Assembly: GCA_018267705.1 (NCBI GenBank)
Contig: JAFDXX010000001.1
Location: 186,001 to 250,000 of the forward strand
Direction: 5' to 3'
Source: Bacteroidota bacterium
GTDB lineage: Bacteria > Bacteroidota > Bacteroidia > Chitinophagales > Chitinophagaceae
DNA length: 64,000 nt
The notes under the pieces are model-generated. The model saw only the letters and a list, made by a program, of their open reading frames with translations. It was not told the DNA's origin and did not search any database. Both the position numbers and the translations under genes were made by a program. The first letter of the stretch is position 1. Each line of letters opens with the position of its first letter. Below, in pieces: positions 7,947 through 18,195 of this stretch.

Positions 7947-9182
7947 TTATTTGCTTTTAATTTTAGTAATTTCTTTATGGTTATGTAAAGATTTATATGC
8001 TAACACAGTACTTACAATAGTTAATATGGCTGCTAAAAACATAGAGGCACCCGGTAAATAATACGGAGTATTTTTAGCAGTAAAGTATGAGAAAACATTT
8101 GTCATTAATAAAGGTCCAATTAAAGTACTTGCACTCATCAATCCGGTTAAAGCACCTTGCAATTCTCCTTGTTCATTTTTAGGAACATTATTAGAAATTA
8201 TTCCTTGTAAGGCAGGCATTGTAATACCTCCAAAACTATATATTAAAGTAAATACAAACATCATCCAGGTTTGTGTTGCAAGACCAAATAAAATAAAACC
8301 TGCCGAATAAAAAGCTAAACCGGTATAAACACTTTTTTCTTGCCCTAATTTTGGAATAACAATTCTTATTAAACCACCTTGTATTACAGCAACACAAACA
8401 CCCACTACTGCTAATGATATTCCAATCATTCTTTCATCCCAATGAAATTTTTCAATACCATAATAGCTCCATGCAGATTGTACGGCATGCGATGCAATGT
8501 ATAAAAGTGTTATAGATGCTACCAATCCATATATAACAGGATGTTTTTTAAACATAAGTAAAGAGCCAACAGGGTTTGCTTTTTTCCATTCAAATTTTCT
8601 TCTATGTGCTTTGTCTAATGATTCTGGTAAAACTATTAATCCATATAAACAGTTTAGTGCGGCCAAACTTGCGGCAGCAAAGAAAGGTATGCGGGTGCCC
8701 CATTTTCCTAAAAAGCCACCCAATGCAGGCCCAATAATAAAACCAATACCAAACGCAACACCAATCATTCCAAAGTTTTGAGCTTTCTTTTCAGGTGTAC
8801 TTACATCTGCAATATATGCGGCGGCAGTAGTTATACTTGCTCCGGTAATTCCGGCAATTAATCTTCCTGCAAATAACCACATTATGTTGGGTGCAAAACC
8901 GGTTAAAGTATAATCAATAGCAAAACCTGCTAATGAAAAAAGTAATACTGGTCTTCTTCCGTATCTGTCACTTAAATTTCCAATAATGGGTGCACAAATA
9001 AATTGCATAATGGCATAAGCAGTTAATAGCCATCCGCCGTATTGAGATGCAGTACTAGTATCACAATTTTCTAATTTCATTATTAATTTTGGAATGACAG
9101 GAATAATAATTCCAAAACCGGTTATATCTATTAATAATGTAATGAATATAAATCCGAGAGCTGCCTGTTTTTTATTTTTCAT
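7947..9182 (-). CDS. MFS transporter, TetA-like drug:H+ antiporter family
   Basis: Inner-membrane secondary transporter of about 12 helices and 411 residues. The N-terminus FGIIIPVIPKLI and the loop 2-3 motif A (GNLSDRYGRRPVLLFSLAG) match the class B tetracycline/multidrug efflux group. An antiporter motif C-like GIGFIIGPALGGFLG lies in TM5, which supports export rather than uptake. Substrate cannot be told from sequence; Bacteroidota carry many such exporters without tetracycline resistance. It is a single gene with no adjacent regulator. Confidence 0.88.
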   Translation of the reverse strand: MKNKKQAALGFIFITLLIDITGFGIIIPVIPKLIMKLENCDTSTASQYGGWLLTAYAIMQFICAPIIGNLSDRYGRRPVLLFSLAGFAIDYTLTGFAPNIMWLFAGRLIAGITGASITTAAAYIADVSTPEKKAQNFGMIGVAFGIGFIIGPALGGFLGKWGTRIPFFAAASLAALNCLYGLIVLPESLDKAHRRKFEWKKANPVGSLLMFKKHPVIYGLVASITLLYIASHAVQSAWSYYGIEKFHWDERMIGISLAVVGVCVAVIQGGLIRIVIPKLGQEKSVYTGLAFYSAGFILFGLATQTWMMFVFTLIYSFGGITMPALQGIISNNVPKNEQGELQGALTGLMSASTLIGPLLMTNVFSYFTAKNTPYYLPGASMFLAAILTIVSTVLAYKSLHNHKEITKIKSK

Positions 9183-9273
9183 TATAAGTGGGTGATAGGT
9201 GCAAAATAAAAATAATATTTCACTGCTAAATTTCTTTTTTGATTAAAGAAGCAGTAAGATGAGTGCAAAATGA

Positions 9274-9759
9274 TTAAAAATCAAATACAGCTTGCGTTTT
9301 GGGATTATCAAGTTTAAAACTTTTTTCTATTTTATTTTCTGTTACATGAAGAATATTCATTTGTTGTGTTTGCCATTCGTATAATAAACTACAATTCACA
9401 GCTAATTTTTTGAAAGAAGAAATGTTTGTTACTTCAAAATAACTCCATGCACTTTCTTGTTGTATTTCATAACCCAAATAATTTAATTGTACTAATTTCC
9501 CATCAACATTTAATTGCAATTTATTTTTAATATATAATGCAATTAGTTTATCGTTTTTTGCTTTATAGGTTGTTTTAGCTAAATCTACCGTAGTGCGATT
9601 TTCATTTCTTAAAGCGGTTTCTAAATCATCTGTAAAAATTCGCACACTTATTTCTAAAATCTTTTCTTTTGCATTATGATTTATATCAATAACCGAAACA
9701 TAAAACGGATGTATAACTGAAAAACAAAACGTTATTAAATATTGAAATAAGAAATTCAT
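9274..9759 (-). CDS. DUF6702 family protein
   Basis: 161 residues with a hydrophobic N-terminus (MNFLFQYLITFCFSVIHPFYVS) that is a signal peptide or anchor. The stretch HPFYVSVIDINHNAKEKILE is the hallmark start of the DUF6702 family of Bacteroidota. The product is probably exported; the function is unknown. It is divergent from hupE and the M1 aminopeptidase across a 57-nt spacer holding two facing promoter-like elements. I recall the same partners recurring in other Bacteroidota, so a shared role, perhaps in metal or surface-protein handling, is possible but unproven. Confidence 0.82.
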   Translation of the reverse strand: MNFLFQYLITFCFSVIHPFYVSVIDINHNAKEKILEISVRIFTDDLETALRNENRTTVDLAKTTYKAKNDKLIALYIKNKLQLNVDGKLVQLNYLGYEIQQESAWSYFEVTNISSFKKLAVNCSLLYEWQTQQMNILHVTENKIEKSFKLDNPKTQAVFDF

Positions 9760-9772
9760 TCAACATATTTTT

Positions 9773-9812
9773 TTTGACAATACAAATGTCATTATTAATT
9801 TTCGATTTCAAA
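9773..9812. promoter_or_regulatory. Divergent promoter region, DUF6702 / HupE
   Basis: Forward: TTTG (9773-9776), 19 nt, TAATTTTC (one mismatch to TAnnTTTG). Reverse: TTTG (9812-9809), 18 nt, GACATTTG (9790-9783, one mismatch). The two elements interleave, so the genes may be coregulated. Each is imperfect. Confidence 0.5.
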
Positions 9813-9816
9813 TAAT

Positions 9817-10398
9817 ATGGATAATATTAGCATATATTTTCAAATTGGGTTTAAACATATTGCCAATTGGGGAGCATTAGATCATATTCTGTTTATGATT
9901 GCATTAAGTTTACGTTACCAGTTTGCCGATTGGAAAAAACTTCTAATTCTAATAACTGCTTTTACAATTGGGCATACAACAACTTTGGCTTTAGCAGTTT
10001 TTAATGTTATGCATATTCCTAAAAATTGGATTGAATTTTTAATTCCGGTAACAATTGTTATAACCGCATTCAGCAATTTATTTGTAAAAAAATTTTCTTA
10101 CAATACTAAATTTCCTGCTATTTATTTTTTTGCGTTATTTTTTGGATTAGTTCATGGGCTTGGTTTCAGCAACGATTTAAAAAGCTTAATTGGCAATGGT
10201 AACGGTGTAATAATAAAACTATTAGCAGCTAATTTTGGTATAGAGGCTGCACAGCTTTGTTTTGTTTTTATAATACTTTTAATTGGGTTTATTTGTCTGA
10301 ATATTTTTAAGTTTAATAGAAGAGAATATATTTTATTCATTAGCGGCGGTATATTTGGTATAGCAATAGAAATGGCATTAACAAGATTGCCTTGGTAA
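9817..10398 (+). CDS. HupE/UreJ family membrane protein
   Basis: Inner-membrane protein of 193 residues and about six to seven helices. The family's histidine motifs are visible: GALDHILFMIALSLRY near residues 19-34, IGHTTTLALAV in the second helix, and FFGLVHGLGFSNDL midway. HupE/UreJ proteins are linked to nickel or cobalt uptake, but the Bacteroidota branch has no confirmed substrate. No urease or hydrogenase gene lies nearby. It is followed by the M1 peptidase after 37 nt, so the two are likely one operon. Confidence 0.88.
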   Translation: MDNISIYFQIGFKHIANWGALDHILFMIALSLRYQFADWKKLLILITAFTIGHTTTLALAVFNVMHIPKNWIEFLIPVTIVITAFSNLFVKKFSYNTKFPAIYFFALFFGLVHGLGFSNDLKSLIGNGNGVIIKLLAANFGIEAAQLCFVFIILLIGFICLNIFKFNRREYILFISGGIFGIAIEMALTRLPW

Positions 10399-10435
10399 AT
10401 AAAAATTTATAGTTGATATATTAAACATAACAACA

Positions 10436-12811
10436 ATGCGAGAATTACTAATTATTTGTTTTGCAACTTTTGTATTAAATGCACAATCTCAAAATATCCA
10501 AAACAATCCCGGAAGTAATCATGGTAATAAGTTTGAACAATTAGGAACTATACTGCCTACACCTAATGAGTATAGAACAGCAAGCGGAGCCCCGGGCCCA
10601 AAATATTGGCAACAACGTTGTGATTATAATATTAAATGTGTGTTGGATGAAAAAAAATTAAAATTAACAGGTAATGAAACACTTACCTATTACAACAACT
10701 CGCCCGATGTATTAACTTATTTGTGGTTGCAGTTAGATGAAAATGAACATAGTACTTTACGAAATGCCAATTACCAAAATTCATCTCAAATATCAAGGCA
10801 AATAAGCGTGCAACAATTAGATGCAATAACTAATGCGAAAACCGATAACGGTTACGGAGTTAATATTATAAAAATAACCAATGCTGCCGGAAAAAATTTA
10901 CAATACACCATTAATAAAACTATGATGCGTGTTGAATTACCCACACCCTTAAAACCCGGACAACAATTTATTTTTAATATTGAGTGGAATTATAATATAA
11001 CGGATAGAGTAATCATGAATGGAAGAGGTGGCTACGAATATTTTCCTGAAGATGGAAATTATTTATTTACAATGACACAATGGTATCCACGCCTTTGTGT
11101 GTATAGTGATTTTCAAGGATGGCAAAACCACCAGTTTACAGGTACAGGAGAATTTGCTTTAACTTTTGGAAACTTTAAGGTACAAATGACTGTTCCTGCA
11201 GATCATGTAGTAATGGCAACAGGTGAATGTCAAAACTACACACAAGTATTAACCCACGCACAACAACAACGTTGGGCATTAGCTCAAACAAGTAAAGAAC
11301 CTATTGAAATTGTTACATTAGAAGAAGCAAAAAAACGTGAAGTTGAAAAAAGTACTGCAACAAAAACTTGGGTGTTTAATGCAAACAATGTTAGAGATTT
11401 TGCATGGGGCAGTTCACGCAAATTTATTTGGGATGCCATGCCAACATATATAGAAGGGAAAAAAGTAATGTGCATGAGTGCTTACGGTAAAGAAGCTTAT
11501 GGTTTGTATCGTAAGTTCTCAACCAAAATAGTAGCACATACTATTCGCTCTTATTCTAAATTTTCAATTCCCTATCCATACCCTGTAGCTCAAAGTATTG
11601 AAGCAAGCAATGGAATGGAATATCCAATGATTTGTTTTAATTATGGTAGAACAGAAAAAGATGGTACATATACCGAAACTGTAAAAAATGGAATGATAGG
11701 CGTTATTATTCATGAAGTAGGTCATAACTTTTTTCCTATGATTGTAAACAGTGATGAAAGACAATGGACATGGATGGATGAAGGCTTAAACACTTTTGTT
11801 GAATACTTAACAGAAGAATTATATGATAATAAATTTCCTACTAGGCGAGGACCAGCTTGGACAATAGCTGATTATATGAAATTGCCTAAAGATCAATTAG
11901 AACCCATTATGACTAATAGCGAAAACATTGTTCAATTTGGCCCAAATGCTTACGCAAAGCCTGCTACCGGATTAAATATTTTACGCGAAACAATAATGGG
12001 TAGAGAATTATTTGATTATGCTTTTAAAGAATATGCAAGACGTTGGGCATTTAAACATCCTACACCCGCAGATTTGTTTAGAACATTAGAAGATGCGAGT
12101 GCTGAAGATTTAGATTGGTTTTGGCGTGGATGGTTTTTTGGAACCGACCCTTGCGATATTGCAATTGATACCGTAAAACATGTAGTAGTTGATGTAGAAT
12201 CAAAACCTATTGTAGGTAGTAATGGAGCAGGCAGACCTCCAATAACAAGAAGTATTGATAAACCACTTACTCCTGCTTTTGATGATATTTCAAAAATTAG
12301 AAATAGAGAAGATAAAAAAATAACTTTTTTAACAGATGCTGATACCAGCTTACGAGATTTTTATTGGAAATATGATAGAGGAATAGTTCCTTACGATTCT
12401 ACAATAAAAATAACTATTCCCTCAATGGCATTTGGAGAACCCGCAACTGCCGGCGATAAAGCAAAATATACAAACGCACACTTATATGAAGTTACCTTTT
12501 TAAATAAAGGCGGCTTAGTTATGCCAATTATTGTAAGATTTAATTTTGAAGACGGAACCTATCAAGATGAAAGAATACCTGCACAAATTTGGCGTAAAAA
12601 CGAGCATAAAGTAACCAAAGTTTTTCTAACACAAAAAAATGCAATCAGCATTAAGTTAGATCCTATGCGTGAAACAGCAGATATAGATGAAAGTAATAAC
12701 AATTGGCCCAAGGTTGATATACCAACAAAATTTCAACTATTTAAAGCAGGAAGTGTAAATAGAAGAAACCCCGTAACAATTCCAAACCCTATGCAAAAAC
12801 TAAGTAATTAA
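10436..12811 (+). CDS. M1 family metallopeptidase (aminopeptidase-like), exported
   Basis: Zinc peptidase of 791 residues with an N-terminal signal peptide (MRELLIICFATFVLNAQS). The N-terminal beta domain (about 60-300) leads to the substrate motif NGMEYPMI near 396 and the zinc site HEVGH at 426-430, with the third ligand Glu near 449 in WMDEGLNTF. The HExxH-18-E spacing is that of M1 enzymes. A C-terminal beta-rich domain of about 250 residues follows. It probably trims peptides in the periplasm or at the surface. It sits downstream of hupE and opposite DUF6702. No terminator was seen before the rpoC promoter. Confidence 0.93.
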   Translation: MRELLIICFATFVLNAQSQNIQNNPGSNHGNKFEQLGTILPTPNEYRTASGAPGPKYWQQRCDYNIKCVLDEKKLKLTGNETLTYYNNSPDVLTYLWLQLDENEHSTLRNANYQNSSQISRQISVQQLDAITNAKTDNGYGVNIIKITNAAGKNLQYTINKTMMRVELPTPLKPGQQFIFNIEWNYNITDRVIMNGRGGYEYFPEDGNYLFTMTQWYPRLCVYSDFQGWQNHQFTGTGEFALTFGNFKVQMTVPADHVVMATGECQNYTQVLTHAQQQRWALAQTSKEPIEIVTLEEAKKREVEKSTATKTWVFNANNVRDFAWGSSRKFIWDAMPTYIEGKKVMCMSAYGKEAYGLYRKFSTKIVAHTIRSYSKFSIPYPYPVAQSIEASNGMEYPMICFNYGRTEKDGTYTETVKNGMIGVIIHEVGHNFFPMIVNSDERQWTWMDEGLNTFVEYLTEELYDNKFPTRRGPAWTIADYMKLPKDQLEPIMTNSENIVQFGPNAYAKPATGLNILRETIMGRELFDYAFKEYARRWAFKHPTPADLFRTLEDASAEDLDWFWRGWFFGTDPCDIAIDTVKHVVVDVESKPIVGSNGAGRPPITRSIDKPLTPAFDDISKIRNREDKKITFLTDADTSLRDFYWKYDRGIVPYDSTIKITIPSMAFGEPATAGDKAKYTNAHLYEVTFLNKGGLVMPIIVRFNFEDGTYQDERIPAQIWRKNEHKVTKVFLTQKNAISIKLDPMRETADIDESNNNWPKVDIPTKFQLFKAGSVNRRNPVTIPNPMQKLSN

Positions 12812-12836
12812 ACAATAAAAAATACAGCAAATACCA

Positions 12837-12868
12837 TTTTTCAATTTCAATAACTACCCTTACCTTTG
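12837..12868 (+). promoter_or_regulatory. rpoC promoter
   Basis: TTTT (12837-12840), a 20-nt spacer and a perfect -7 box TACCTTTG (12861-12868), which predicts transcription starting near 12872. It lies 25 nt beyond the peptidase stop codon and would drive rpoC independently of rpoB, which is not in the window. Confidence 0.7.
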
Positions 12869-12871
12869 CCG

Positions 12872-13066
12872 CCTTAACAATTTTGGAGTATTGCATCCCT
12901 TTTATTTTGTTGTTTAGGTTAGACTGCTGCTTGTCTTGATACAAACGTTGTCAAGAATGTACAAGTGTTAGTAATCTTCAAACCCTTAAAGAAGATTCAA
13001 GGCAATGGAAACCAAATAAAACGTAAAAGATTACTTCTTCAAAATCTAAAAATTCCATTTTAATCT
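12872..13066 (+). promoter_or_regulatory. Structured 5' leader of rpoC with alternative pairings
   Basis: About 195 nt without a convincing ORF. Hairpin A: TCTTGA (12934-12939) with TCAAGA (12951-12956), extended by outer CTTG/CAAG. Hairpin B: AATCTTC (12973-12979) with GAAGATT (12991-12997). A competing pairing joins AGTAATCTT (12970-12978) to AAGATTACT (13027-13035), which would abolish hairpin B. No U-tract follows either form, so control at the level of translation or transcript stability is more likely than termination. Only tiny ORFs (4 codons each) lie inside. No known riboswitch class was recognised. Confidence 0.55.
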
Positions 13067-16000
13067 ATGGCAATTAAAAGAGAGTTCAACAAAACAAAAT
13101 CAACGTTTTCAAAAATCACAATCAGTTTAGCTTCTCCCGATTCTATTTTAGAAAGAAGCTTTGGCGAGGTTTTAAAACCTGAAACTATTAACTATCGTAC
13201 CTATAAACCAGAAAGGGACGGTTTATTTTGCGAAAGAATTTTCGGGCCTGTAAAAGATTACGAATGTGCCTGCGGAAAATACAAACGTATTCGCTATAAA
13301 GGCATTGTGTGCGATCGATGCGGCGTAGAAGTTACTGAAAAGAAAGTACGCCGTGAACGTATGGGGCACATTAAATTAGTAGTACCTGTTGTACATATTT
13401 GGTACTTTAAAAGCTTACCAAACAAAATTGGTTATTTATTAGGCGTAAGCTCTAAAAAATTAGAAAGCATTGTTTATTACGAACGTTATGTAGTAATACA
13501 AGGTGGTGTAAAAGATAGTTTAAGTGCCGGAGATTTATTAACCGAAGAAGAATATTTAGATATATTAGATAATTTACCAAAAGATAATCAATTCTTACCT
13601 GATGATGATCCACAAAAATTTGTGGCAAAAATGGGAGCAGAAGCTATTCATGCATTATTAGAAAGATTAGATTTAGATGAATTGAGTTATCAATTACGTA
13701 ATGCTGCAGCAACAGAAACTTCACAACAACGTAAAGCAGATGCTCTAAAACGTTTAAGCGTTGTAGAAGCTTTTCGTGACTCTTCCGAAAGAATCTCTAA
13801 CCGTCCTGAGTGGATGGTAATGCAATATATACCGGTTATTCCACCCGAACTTCGTCCATTAGTACCTTTAGATGGAGGCCGTTTTGCTTCATCAGATTTA
13901 AACGATTTGTACCGTCGTGTAATCATTCGCAACAATCGCTTAAAACGTTTAATGGAGATTAAAGCTCCTGAAGTTATTCTTCGTAATGAAAAGCGTATGT
14001 TACAAGAAGCTATCGATTCTTTATTTGATAATTCTCGTAAATCAAACGCCGTTAAAGCCGAAGGTGGAAGAGCATTAAAATCACTTTCAGATGTTTTAAA
14101 AGGTAAGCAAGGTCGTTTCCGTCAAAACTTATTAGGTAAACGTGTGGATTACTCTGGTCGTTCGGTAATTGTGGTAGGCCCCGAATTAAAAATGCATGAA
14201 TGCGGTTTGCCAAAAGATATGGCAGCTGAGTTATTCAAACCATTTATTATTCGAAAACTAATAGAAAGAGGAATTGTAAAAACAGTAAAATCTGCTAAAA
14301 AATTAGTAGATAGAAAAGAAAACGTTATTTGGGATATTCTTGAAAATATATTAAAAGGTCATCCTGTAATGCTTAACCGTGCCCCCACATTGCATAGGTT
14401 ATCTATTCAAGCATTTCAACCAAGATTAGTAGAAGGTAAAGCCATTCAACTACACCCGTTAGTTACAGCCGCCTTTAACGCCGATTTTGATGGAGACCAA
14501 ATGGCGGTTCACGTTCCATTAAGTAATGCAGCTGTGTTAGAAGCTCAGTTATTAATGCTTTCTTCACATAACATTCTAAATCCACAAAATGGTACACCAA
14601 TTACACTACCGTCTCAAGACATGGTACTAGGGTTGTACTATATTACAAAAGGCAAAAAATCAACTGCTACAGAAAAAATAAGAGGGGAAGGAAAAGTATT
14701 CTACAGTTTAGATGAAGTTGTTATTGCATATAATGAAAACATTGTTGATTTACATGCAGCCATTAAAGTAAAAGCCAATATTCGTGAAAACGGAGAATTG
14801 GTTAAAAAATTAATAGATACCACTGTTGGTAGAGTGTTATTTAATCAACACGTTCCTGTTGAAGTAGGGTATGTAAATGCACTTTTAACTAAGAAAAGTT
14901 TAAGAGAAATTATTGGAAATATTATTAAAATTACCAATGTTCCTAAAACGGCTAAATTCTTAGATGATATTAAACAATTAGGTTTCCGCATGGCATTTAA
15001 AGGCGGTTTAAGCTTTAGCGTAAACGACTTAATTGTACCTGAAATAAGAAACGAATTGTTGGAAAATGCAAAGAATGAAGTTGATGAAGTTTGGGAAAGC
15101 TACAATATGGGTTTAATTACCAACAACGAACGTTATAACCAAGTAATTGATATTTGGGGTAAAGTAGATATGCGTATCACCAACGAACTTATCCATGAAA
15201 TGTCAACAGATAAACAAGGCTTTAACTCTGTTTACATGATGCTAGATTCTGGAGCCCGTGGTTCTAAAACACAGGTTAAGCAGTTGGTAGGTATTAGAGG
15301 GTTAATGGCTAAACCACGTAAAAGTGGAAGCACAGGTAGTGAGGTTATTGAAAACCCCATCTTATCAAACTTTAAAGGTGGATTGAACGTATTAGACTAT
15401 TTCATTTCTACACATGGTGCTCGTAAAGGTTTGGCCGATACTGCCTTAAAAACTGCCGATGCGGGTTACTTAACACGTAGGTTAGTAGATGTTGCCCAAG
15501 ATGTAGTTATTGGCGAAGAAGATTGCGGAACTTTACGCGGCATTGCCACCGGAGCATTAAAAGATAATGAGGATATTATTGAACCATTATCAGATAGAAT
15601 TGAAGGCCGTACTTCATTACACGATGTTATCAATCCTGTAACAGATAAATTAATAATCAAAGCCGGCGAAGAAATCACTTCAGATATTGCTAAAGAAATT
15701 GAAGAAAGCGGTATCGAAACTGTTGAAATTCGTTCAGTACTTACTTGCGAAGCTAAACGTGGTGTTTGCGTAAAATGCTACGGTAAAAATTTAGCTACAG
15801 GCTATATTGCTCAACGTGGAGATGCTGTTGGTATTATTGCGGCACAATCAATTGGTGAGCCGGGTACACAGCTTACTTTGCGTACCTTCCACGTAGGTGG
15901 TGTTGCAGGTAGTGCAAGTATTGAAAATGGGTTAGCTGCAAGATTTGATGGCACTATTCAGTTTGATGGATTACGTTCTGTAACTGCATTAAACAACGAA

Positions 16001-17353
16001 GGTCAAAAAATGCAAATTGTTATTGGTCGTACAGGTGAGGTAAGAATTATGGATGTGAAAAATGATCGTCTACTAATTACCAATAACGTTCCTTATGGCT
16101 CTACTTTATTAGTAAAAGATGGTCAACAAGTGAAAAAAGGAGATATGATATGCACTTGGGATCCATTTAATAATGTAATTGTGGCCGAACAAAACGGTAC
16201 TATTAAATTTGAAAGCGTACTTGAAGGTATAACCTTCCGTGAAGAAGCAGATGACCAAACAGGACACCGCGAAAAAGTAGTGATTGAAACGAAAGATAAA
16301 ACTAAAATACCAACCGTAATAGTTGATGGTAAAGATCTGAAAATGTACAACTTACCAGTAGGTTCTCATATTTCAGTTGAAGAAGGAGATGAAGTGAAAG
16401 CCGGTCAAGTATTGGTTAAAATCCCTCGTGTTTTAGGTAAATTAAGAGATATTACCGGAGGTCTTCCTCGTGTAACCGAATTGTTCGAAGCTCGTAATCC
16501 GGGTAATCCTGCCATTGTTTGCGAAATAGACGGTGTGGTTACATTCGGTAATGTAAAACGCGGTAATCGTGAAATTTCTGTAGAAAGCAAAGACGGCATG
16601 GTTAAAAAGTATCTTGTTCCATTGTCTCGTCAAATATTAGTACAAGACGGAGATTTTGTTAAAGCAGGTGCTCCATTATCTGACGGACAAATTGCTCCAG
16701 CCGATATCTTAACCATTAAAGGGCCATTTGCAGTACAAGAATATGTAGTTAATGAAATACAAGAAGTATATCGCTTACAAGGTGTGAAAATCAACGATAA
16801 ACACATTGAAGTAATTGTTCGTCAAATGATGAAAAAAGTTGAAATTGTTGATGCTGGTGATACTAAATTCTTGGAAGAAGATTTAGAAGATAGATTAGAT
16901 TTTATTGAAGAAAACGACAGAATTTTTGACAAGAAGGTTGTGATAGAGGCCGGTGAAAGTACAAAAATGCGAGCCGGACAAATTGTAACACTTCGTGAAT
17001 TAAGAGAAGAAAATTCAATTCTACGTCGTGCAGATAAAAAATTAGTTGAAGTTCGTGATGCTAAACCTGCAACTGCAACACCGGTGTTACTGGGTATTAC
17101 CAAAGCATCATTAGGTGTGCAAAGTTGGATAAGTGCTGCATCATTCCAAGAAACAACTAAAGTATTAAGTACAGCAGCAATTAATGGCAAGTTAGATAAC
17201 ATGTACGGATTAAAAGAAAATGTTATTACAGGTCATTTAATTCCGGCAGGTACAGGTCAGCGTGATTTTGAAAATATGATTGTAGGAAGTAAAGAAGAAT
17301 ACGAAGTACTTTCTGCAACACGCGAGGCTATGAGTTTTGACGAAGATGAATAA
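13067..17353 (+). CDS. rpoC: DNA-directed RNA polymerase subunit beta'
   Basis: Catalytic large subunit of RNA polymerase. Its 1428 residues match Bacteroidota beta'. The N-terminal zinc site is C67, C69, C82 and C85. The active-site motif NADFDGDQ is at 471-478, with D473, D475 and D477 binding the catalytic magnesium. The trigger-loop region contains [13 protein letters not shown], and the second zinc cluster lies in [13 protein letters not shown] near residue 910. The gene appears intact. What is odd is its place: rpoB, which precedes rpoC in nearly all bacteria, is absent, and an unrelated peptidase gene lies upstream. Confidence 0.99.
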   Translation: MAIKREFNKTKSTFSKITISLASPDSILERSFGEVLKPETINYRTYKPERDGLFCERIFGPVKDYECACGKYKRIRYKGIVCDRCGVEVTEKKVRRERMGHIKLVVPVVHIWYFKSLPNKIGYLLGVSSKKLESIVYYERYVVIQGGVKDSLSAGDLLTEEEYLDILDNLPKDNQFLPDDDPQKFVAKMGAEAIHALLERLDLDELSYQLRNAAATETSQQRKADALKRLSVVEAFRDSSERISNRPEWMVMQYIPVIPPELRPLVPLDGGRFASSDLNDLYRRVIIRNNRLKRLMEIKAPEVILRNEKRMLQEAIDSLFDNSRKSNAVKAEGGRALKSLSDVLKGKQGRFRQNLLGKRVDYSGRSVIVVGPELKMHECGLPKDMAAELFKPFIIRKLIERGIVKTVKSAKKLVDRKENVIWDILENILKGHPVMLNRAPTLHRLSIQAFQPRLVEGKAIQLHPLVTAAFNADFDGDQMAVHVPLSNAAVLEAQLLMLSSHNILNPQNGTPITLPSQDMVLGLYYITKGKKSTATEKIRGEGKVFYSLDEVVIAYNENIVDLHAAIKVKANIRENGELVKKLIDTTVGRVLFNQHVPVEVGYVNALLTKKSLREIIGNIIKITNVPKTAKFLDDIKQLGFRMAFKGGLSFSVNDLIVPEIRNELLENAKNEVDEVWESYNMGLITNNERYNQVIDIWGKVDMRITNELIHEMSTDKQGFNSVYMMLDSGARGSKTQVKQLVGIRGLMAKPRKSGSTGSEVIENPILSNFKGGLNVLDYFISTHGARKGLADTALKTADAGYLTRRLVDVAQDVVIGEEDCGTLRGIATGALKDNEDIIEPLSDRIEGRTSLHDVINPVTDKLIIKAGEEITSDIAKEIEESGIETVEIRSVLTCEAKRGVCVKCYGKNLATGYIAQRGDAVGIIAAQSIGEPGTQLTLRTFHVGGVAGSASIENGLAARFDGTIQFDGLRSVTALNNEGQKMQIVIGRTGEVRIMDVKNDRLLITNNVPYGSTLLVKDGQQVKKGDMICTWDPFNNVIVAEQNGTIKFESVLEGITFREEADDQTGHREKVVIETKDKTKIPTVIVDGKDLKMYNLPVGSHISVEEGDEVKAGQVLVKIPRVLGKLRDITGGLPRVTELFEARNPGNPAIVCEIDGVVTFGNVKRGNREISVESKDGMVKKYLVPLSRQILVQDGDFVKAGAPLSDGQIAPADILTIKGPFAVQEYVVNEIQEVYRLQGVKINDKHIEVIVRQMMKKVEIVDAGDTKFLEEDLEDRLDFIEENDRIFDKKVVIEAGESTKMRAGQIVTLRELREENSILRRADKKLVEVRDAKPATATPVLLGITKASLGVQSWISAASFQETTKVLSTAAINGKLDNMYGLKENVITGHLIPAGTGQRDFENMIVGSKEEYEVLSATREAMSFDEDE

Positions 17354-17385
17354 GTTGTAACATCATACTCTTTATAATTAAAAAT

Positions 17386-17415
17386 AACAGGAAGCTGAAA
17401 TATGCTTCCTGTTTT
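17386..17415 (+). terminator. rpoC terminator
   Basis: AACAGGAAGC (17386-17395) pairs over 10 bp with GCTTCCTGTT (17404-17413) around an 8-nt loop and is followed by TTATTATT. It lies 33 nt after the rpoC stop. Confidence 0.9.
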
Positions 17416-17502
17416 ATTATTCAACATATTTTATTGCATAACCTAATTAATAATTATGGTAGGCAATAACATTCTTAACACTTCTCTTTTATATTGCAAC
17501 AT

Positions 17503-17510
17503 TACATTTG
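17503..17510 (+). promoter_or_regulatory. -7 box of the OmpH-like gene
   Basis: TACATTTG matches the Bacteroidota -7 consensus, 17 nt before the preferred ATG. Because it lies inside the longest open frame, it argues for the downstream start codon. No clear -33 TTTG was seen. Confidence 0.5.
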
Positions 17511-17527
17511 CATCAAAATATTTTTTA

Positions 17528-18106
17528 ATGAAAAATTTTATACTCGGTTTGAATATTGTATTAGTTGCGGCAGTTGCAGTTTTGTTTTATTGGCACTTCT
17601 CTAATAAAACACAACAAACAGTTATGGTACATTCTCCTGCACAAGCAGGAAGTTTTCGTGTAGCTTATTTTGAAATGGATACCGTACAAAGTCAGTTTGA
17701 ATATTTAAAAGAAATTCGTAATGGATTATTGGCAAAAGATCAAAACTTAGGCAAACAACTTTCTATATTAGAAAATGAGTTTACTAAAAAGTATCAAGAA
17801 TTACAAAAGAACGGAGCGAATATGAACCAGACAGAATTGGCAGCCAAACAACAAGAATTGGTAGAAATGGATAAAAACCTAAAAACAAAAAAACAAGCCA
17901 TGGAACAAGAAATGGCTGATGAAAGTACACGTAAATTACAAGATGTAAAGAAGAAAATTGAAGATTATTTGAAAACATATAATAAAGAAAAAGGATATGC
18001 TTACATTCTATCAAATTCAAGTGATTTGTTTTATTATAAAGATTCAGTATACAATATTACCAACGATTTAGTTAAAGGCTTAAACGAACTATACAAGAAA
18101 AAATAA
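17528..18106 (+). CDS. OmpH/Skp-family periplasmic chaperone-like protein
   Basis: 192 residues from the ATG chosen here; the frame is open 24 codons further upstream, but that part overlaps a -7 box and would spoil the N-terminal helix. The N-terminus MKNFILGLNIVLVAAVAVLFYW is an uncleaved membrane anchor or signal. Residues from about 50 (FRVAYFEMDTVQSQFEYLKEI) match the start of OmpH/Skp proteins. A long Lys/Glu/Gln-rich coiled coil follows (about 70-160), then the compact tail YAYILSNSSDLFYY. Skp-like proteins hold unfolded outer-membrane proteins. It is flanked by terminators on both sides, so it is monocistronic. Confidence 0.85.
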   Translation: MKNFILGLNIVLVAAVAVLFYWHFSNKTQQTVMVHSPAQAGSFRVAYFEMDTVQSQFEYLKEIRNGLLAKDQNLGKQLSILENEFTKKYQELQKNGANMNQTELAAKQQELVEMDKNLKTKKQAMEQEMADESTRKLQDVKKKIEDYLKTYNKEKGYAYILSNSSDLFYYKDSVYNITNDLVKGLNELYKKK

Positions 18107-18137
18107 TTGCAAATAATTTTTTGTTTATTATCTTACC

Positions 18138-18166
18138 ATCCTGCTTTCTTTAAGCAGGATTTTTTA
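18138..18166 (+). terminator. Terminator of the OmpH-like gene
   Basis: ATCCTGCTT (18138-18146) pairs with AAGCAGGAT (18152-18160) around a 5-nt loop and is followed by six T. It lies 31 nt after the stop codon. Confidence 0.92.
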
Positions 18167-18195
18167 TTTCCCATTATTATCAACAAAACTAACGT

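Noticed and set aside
13690..13935. Open frames on the minus strand within rpoC (also 15466-15678, 16822-17202)
   Set aside because: Antisense shadows of an intact rpoC with no domain or start evidence.
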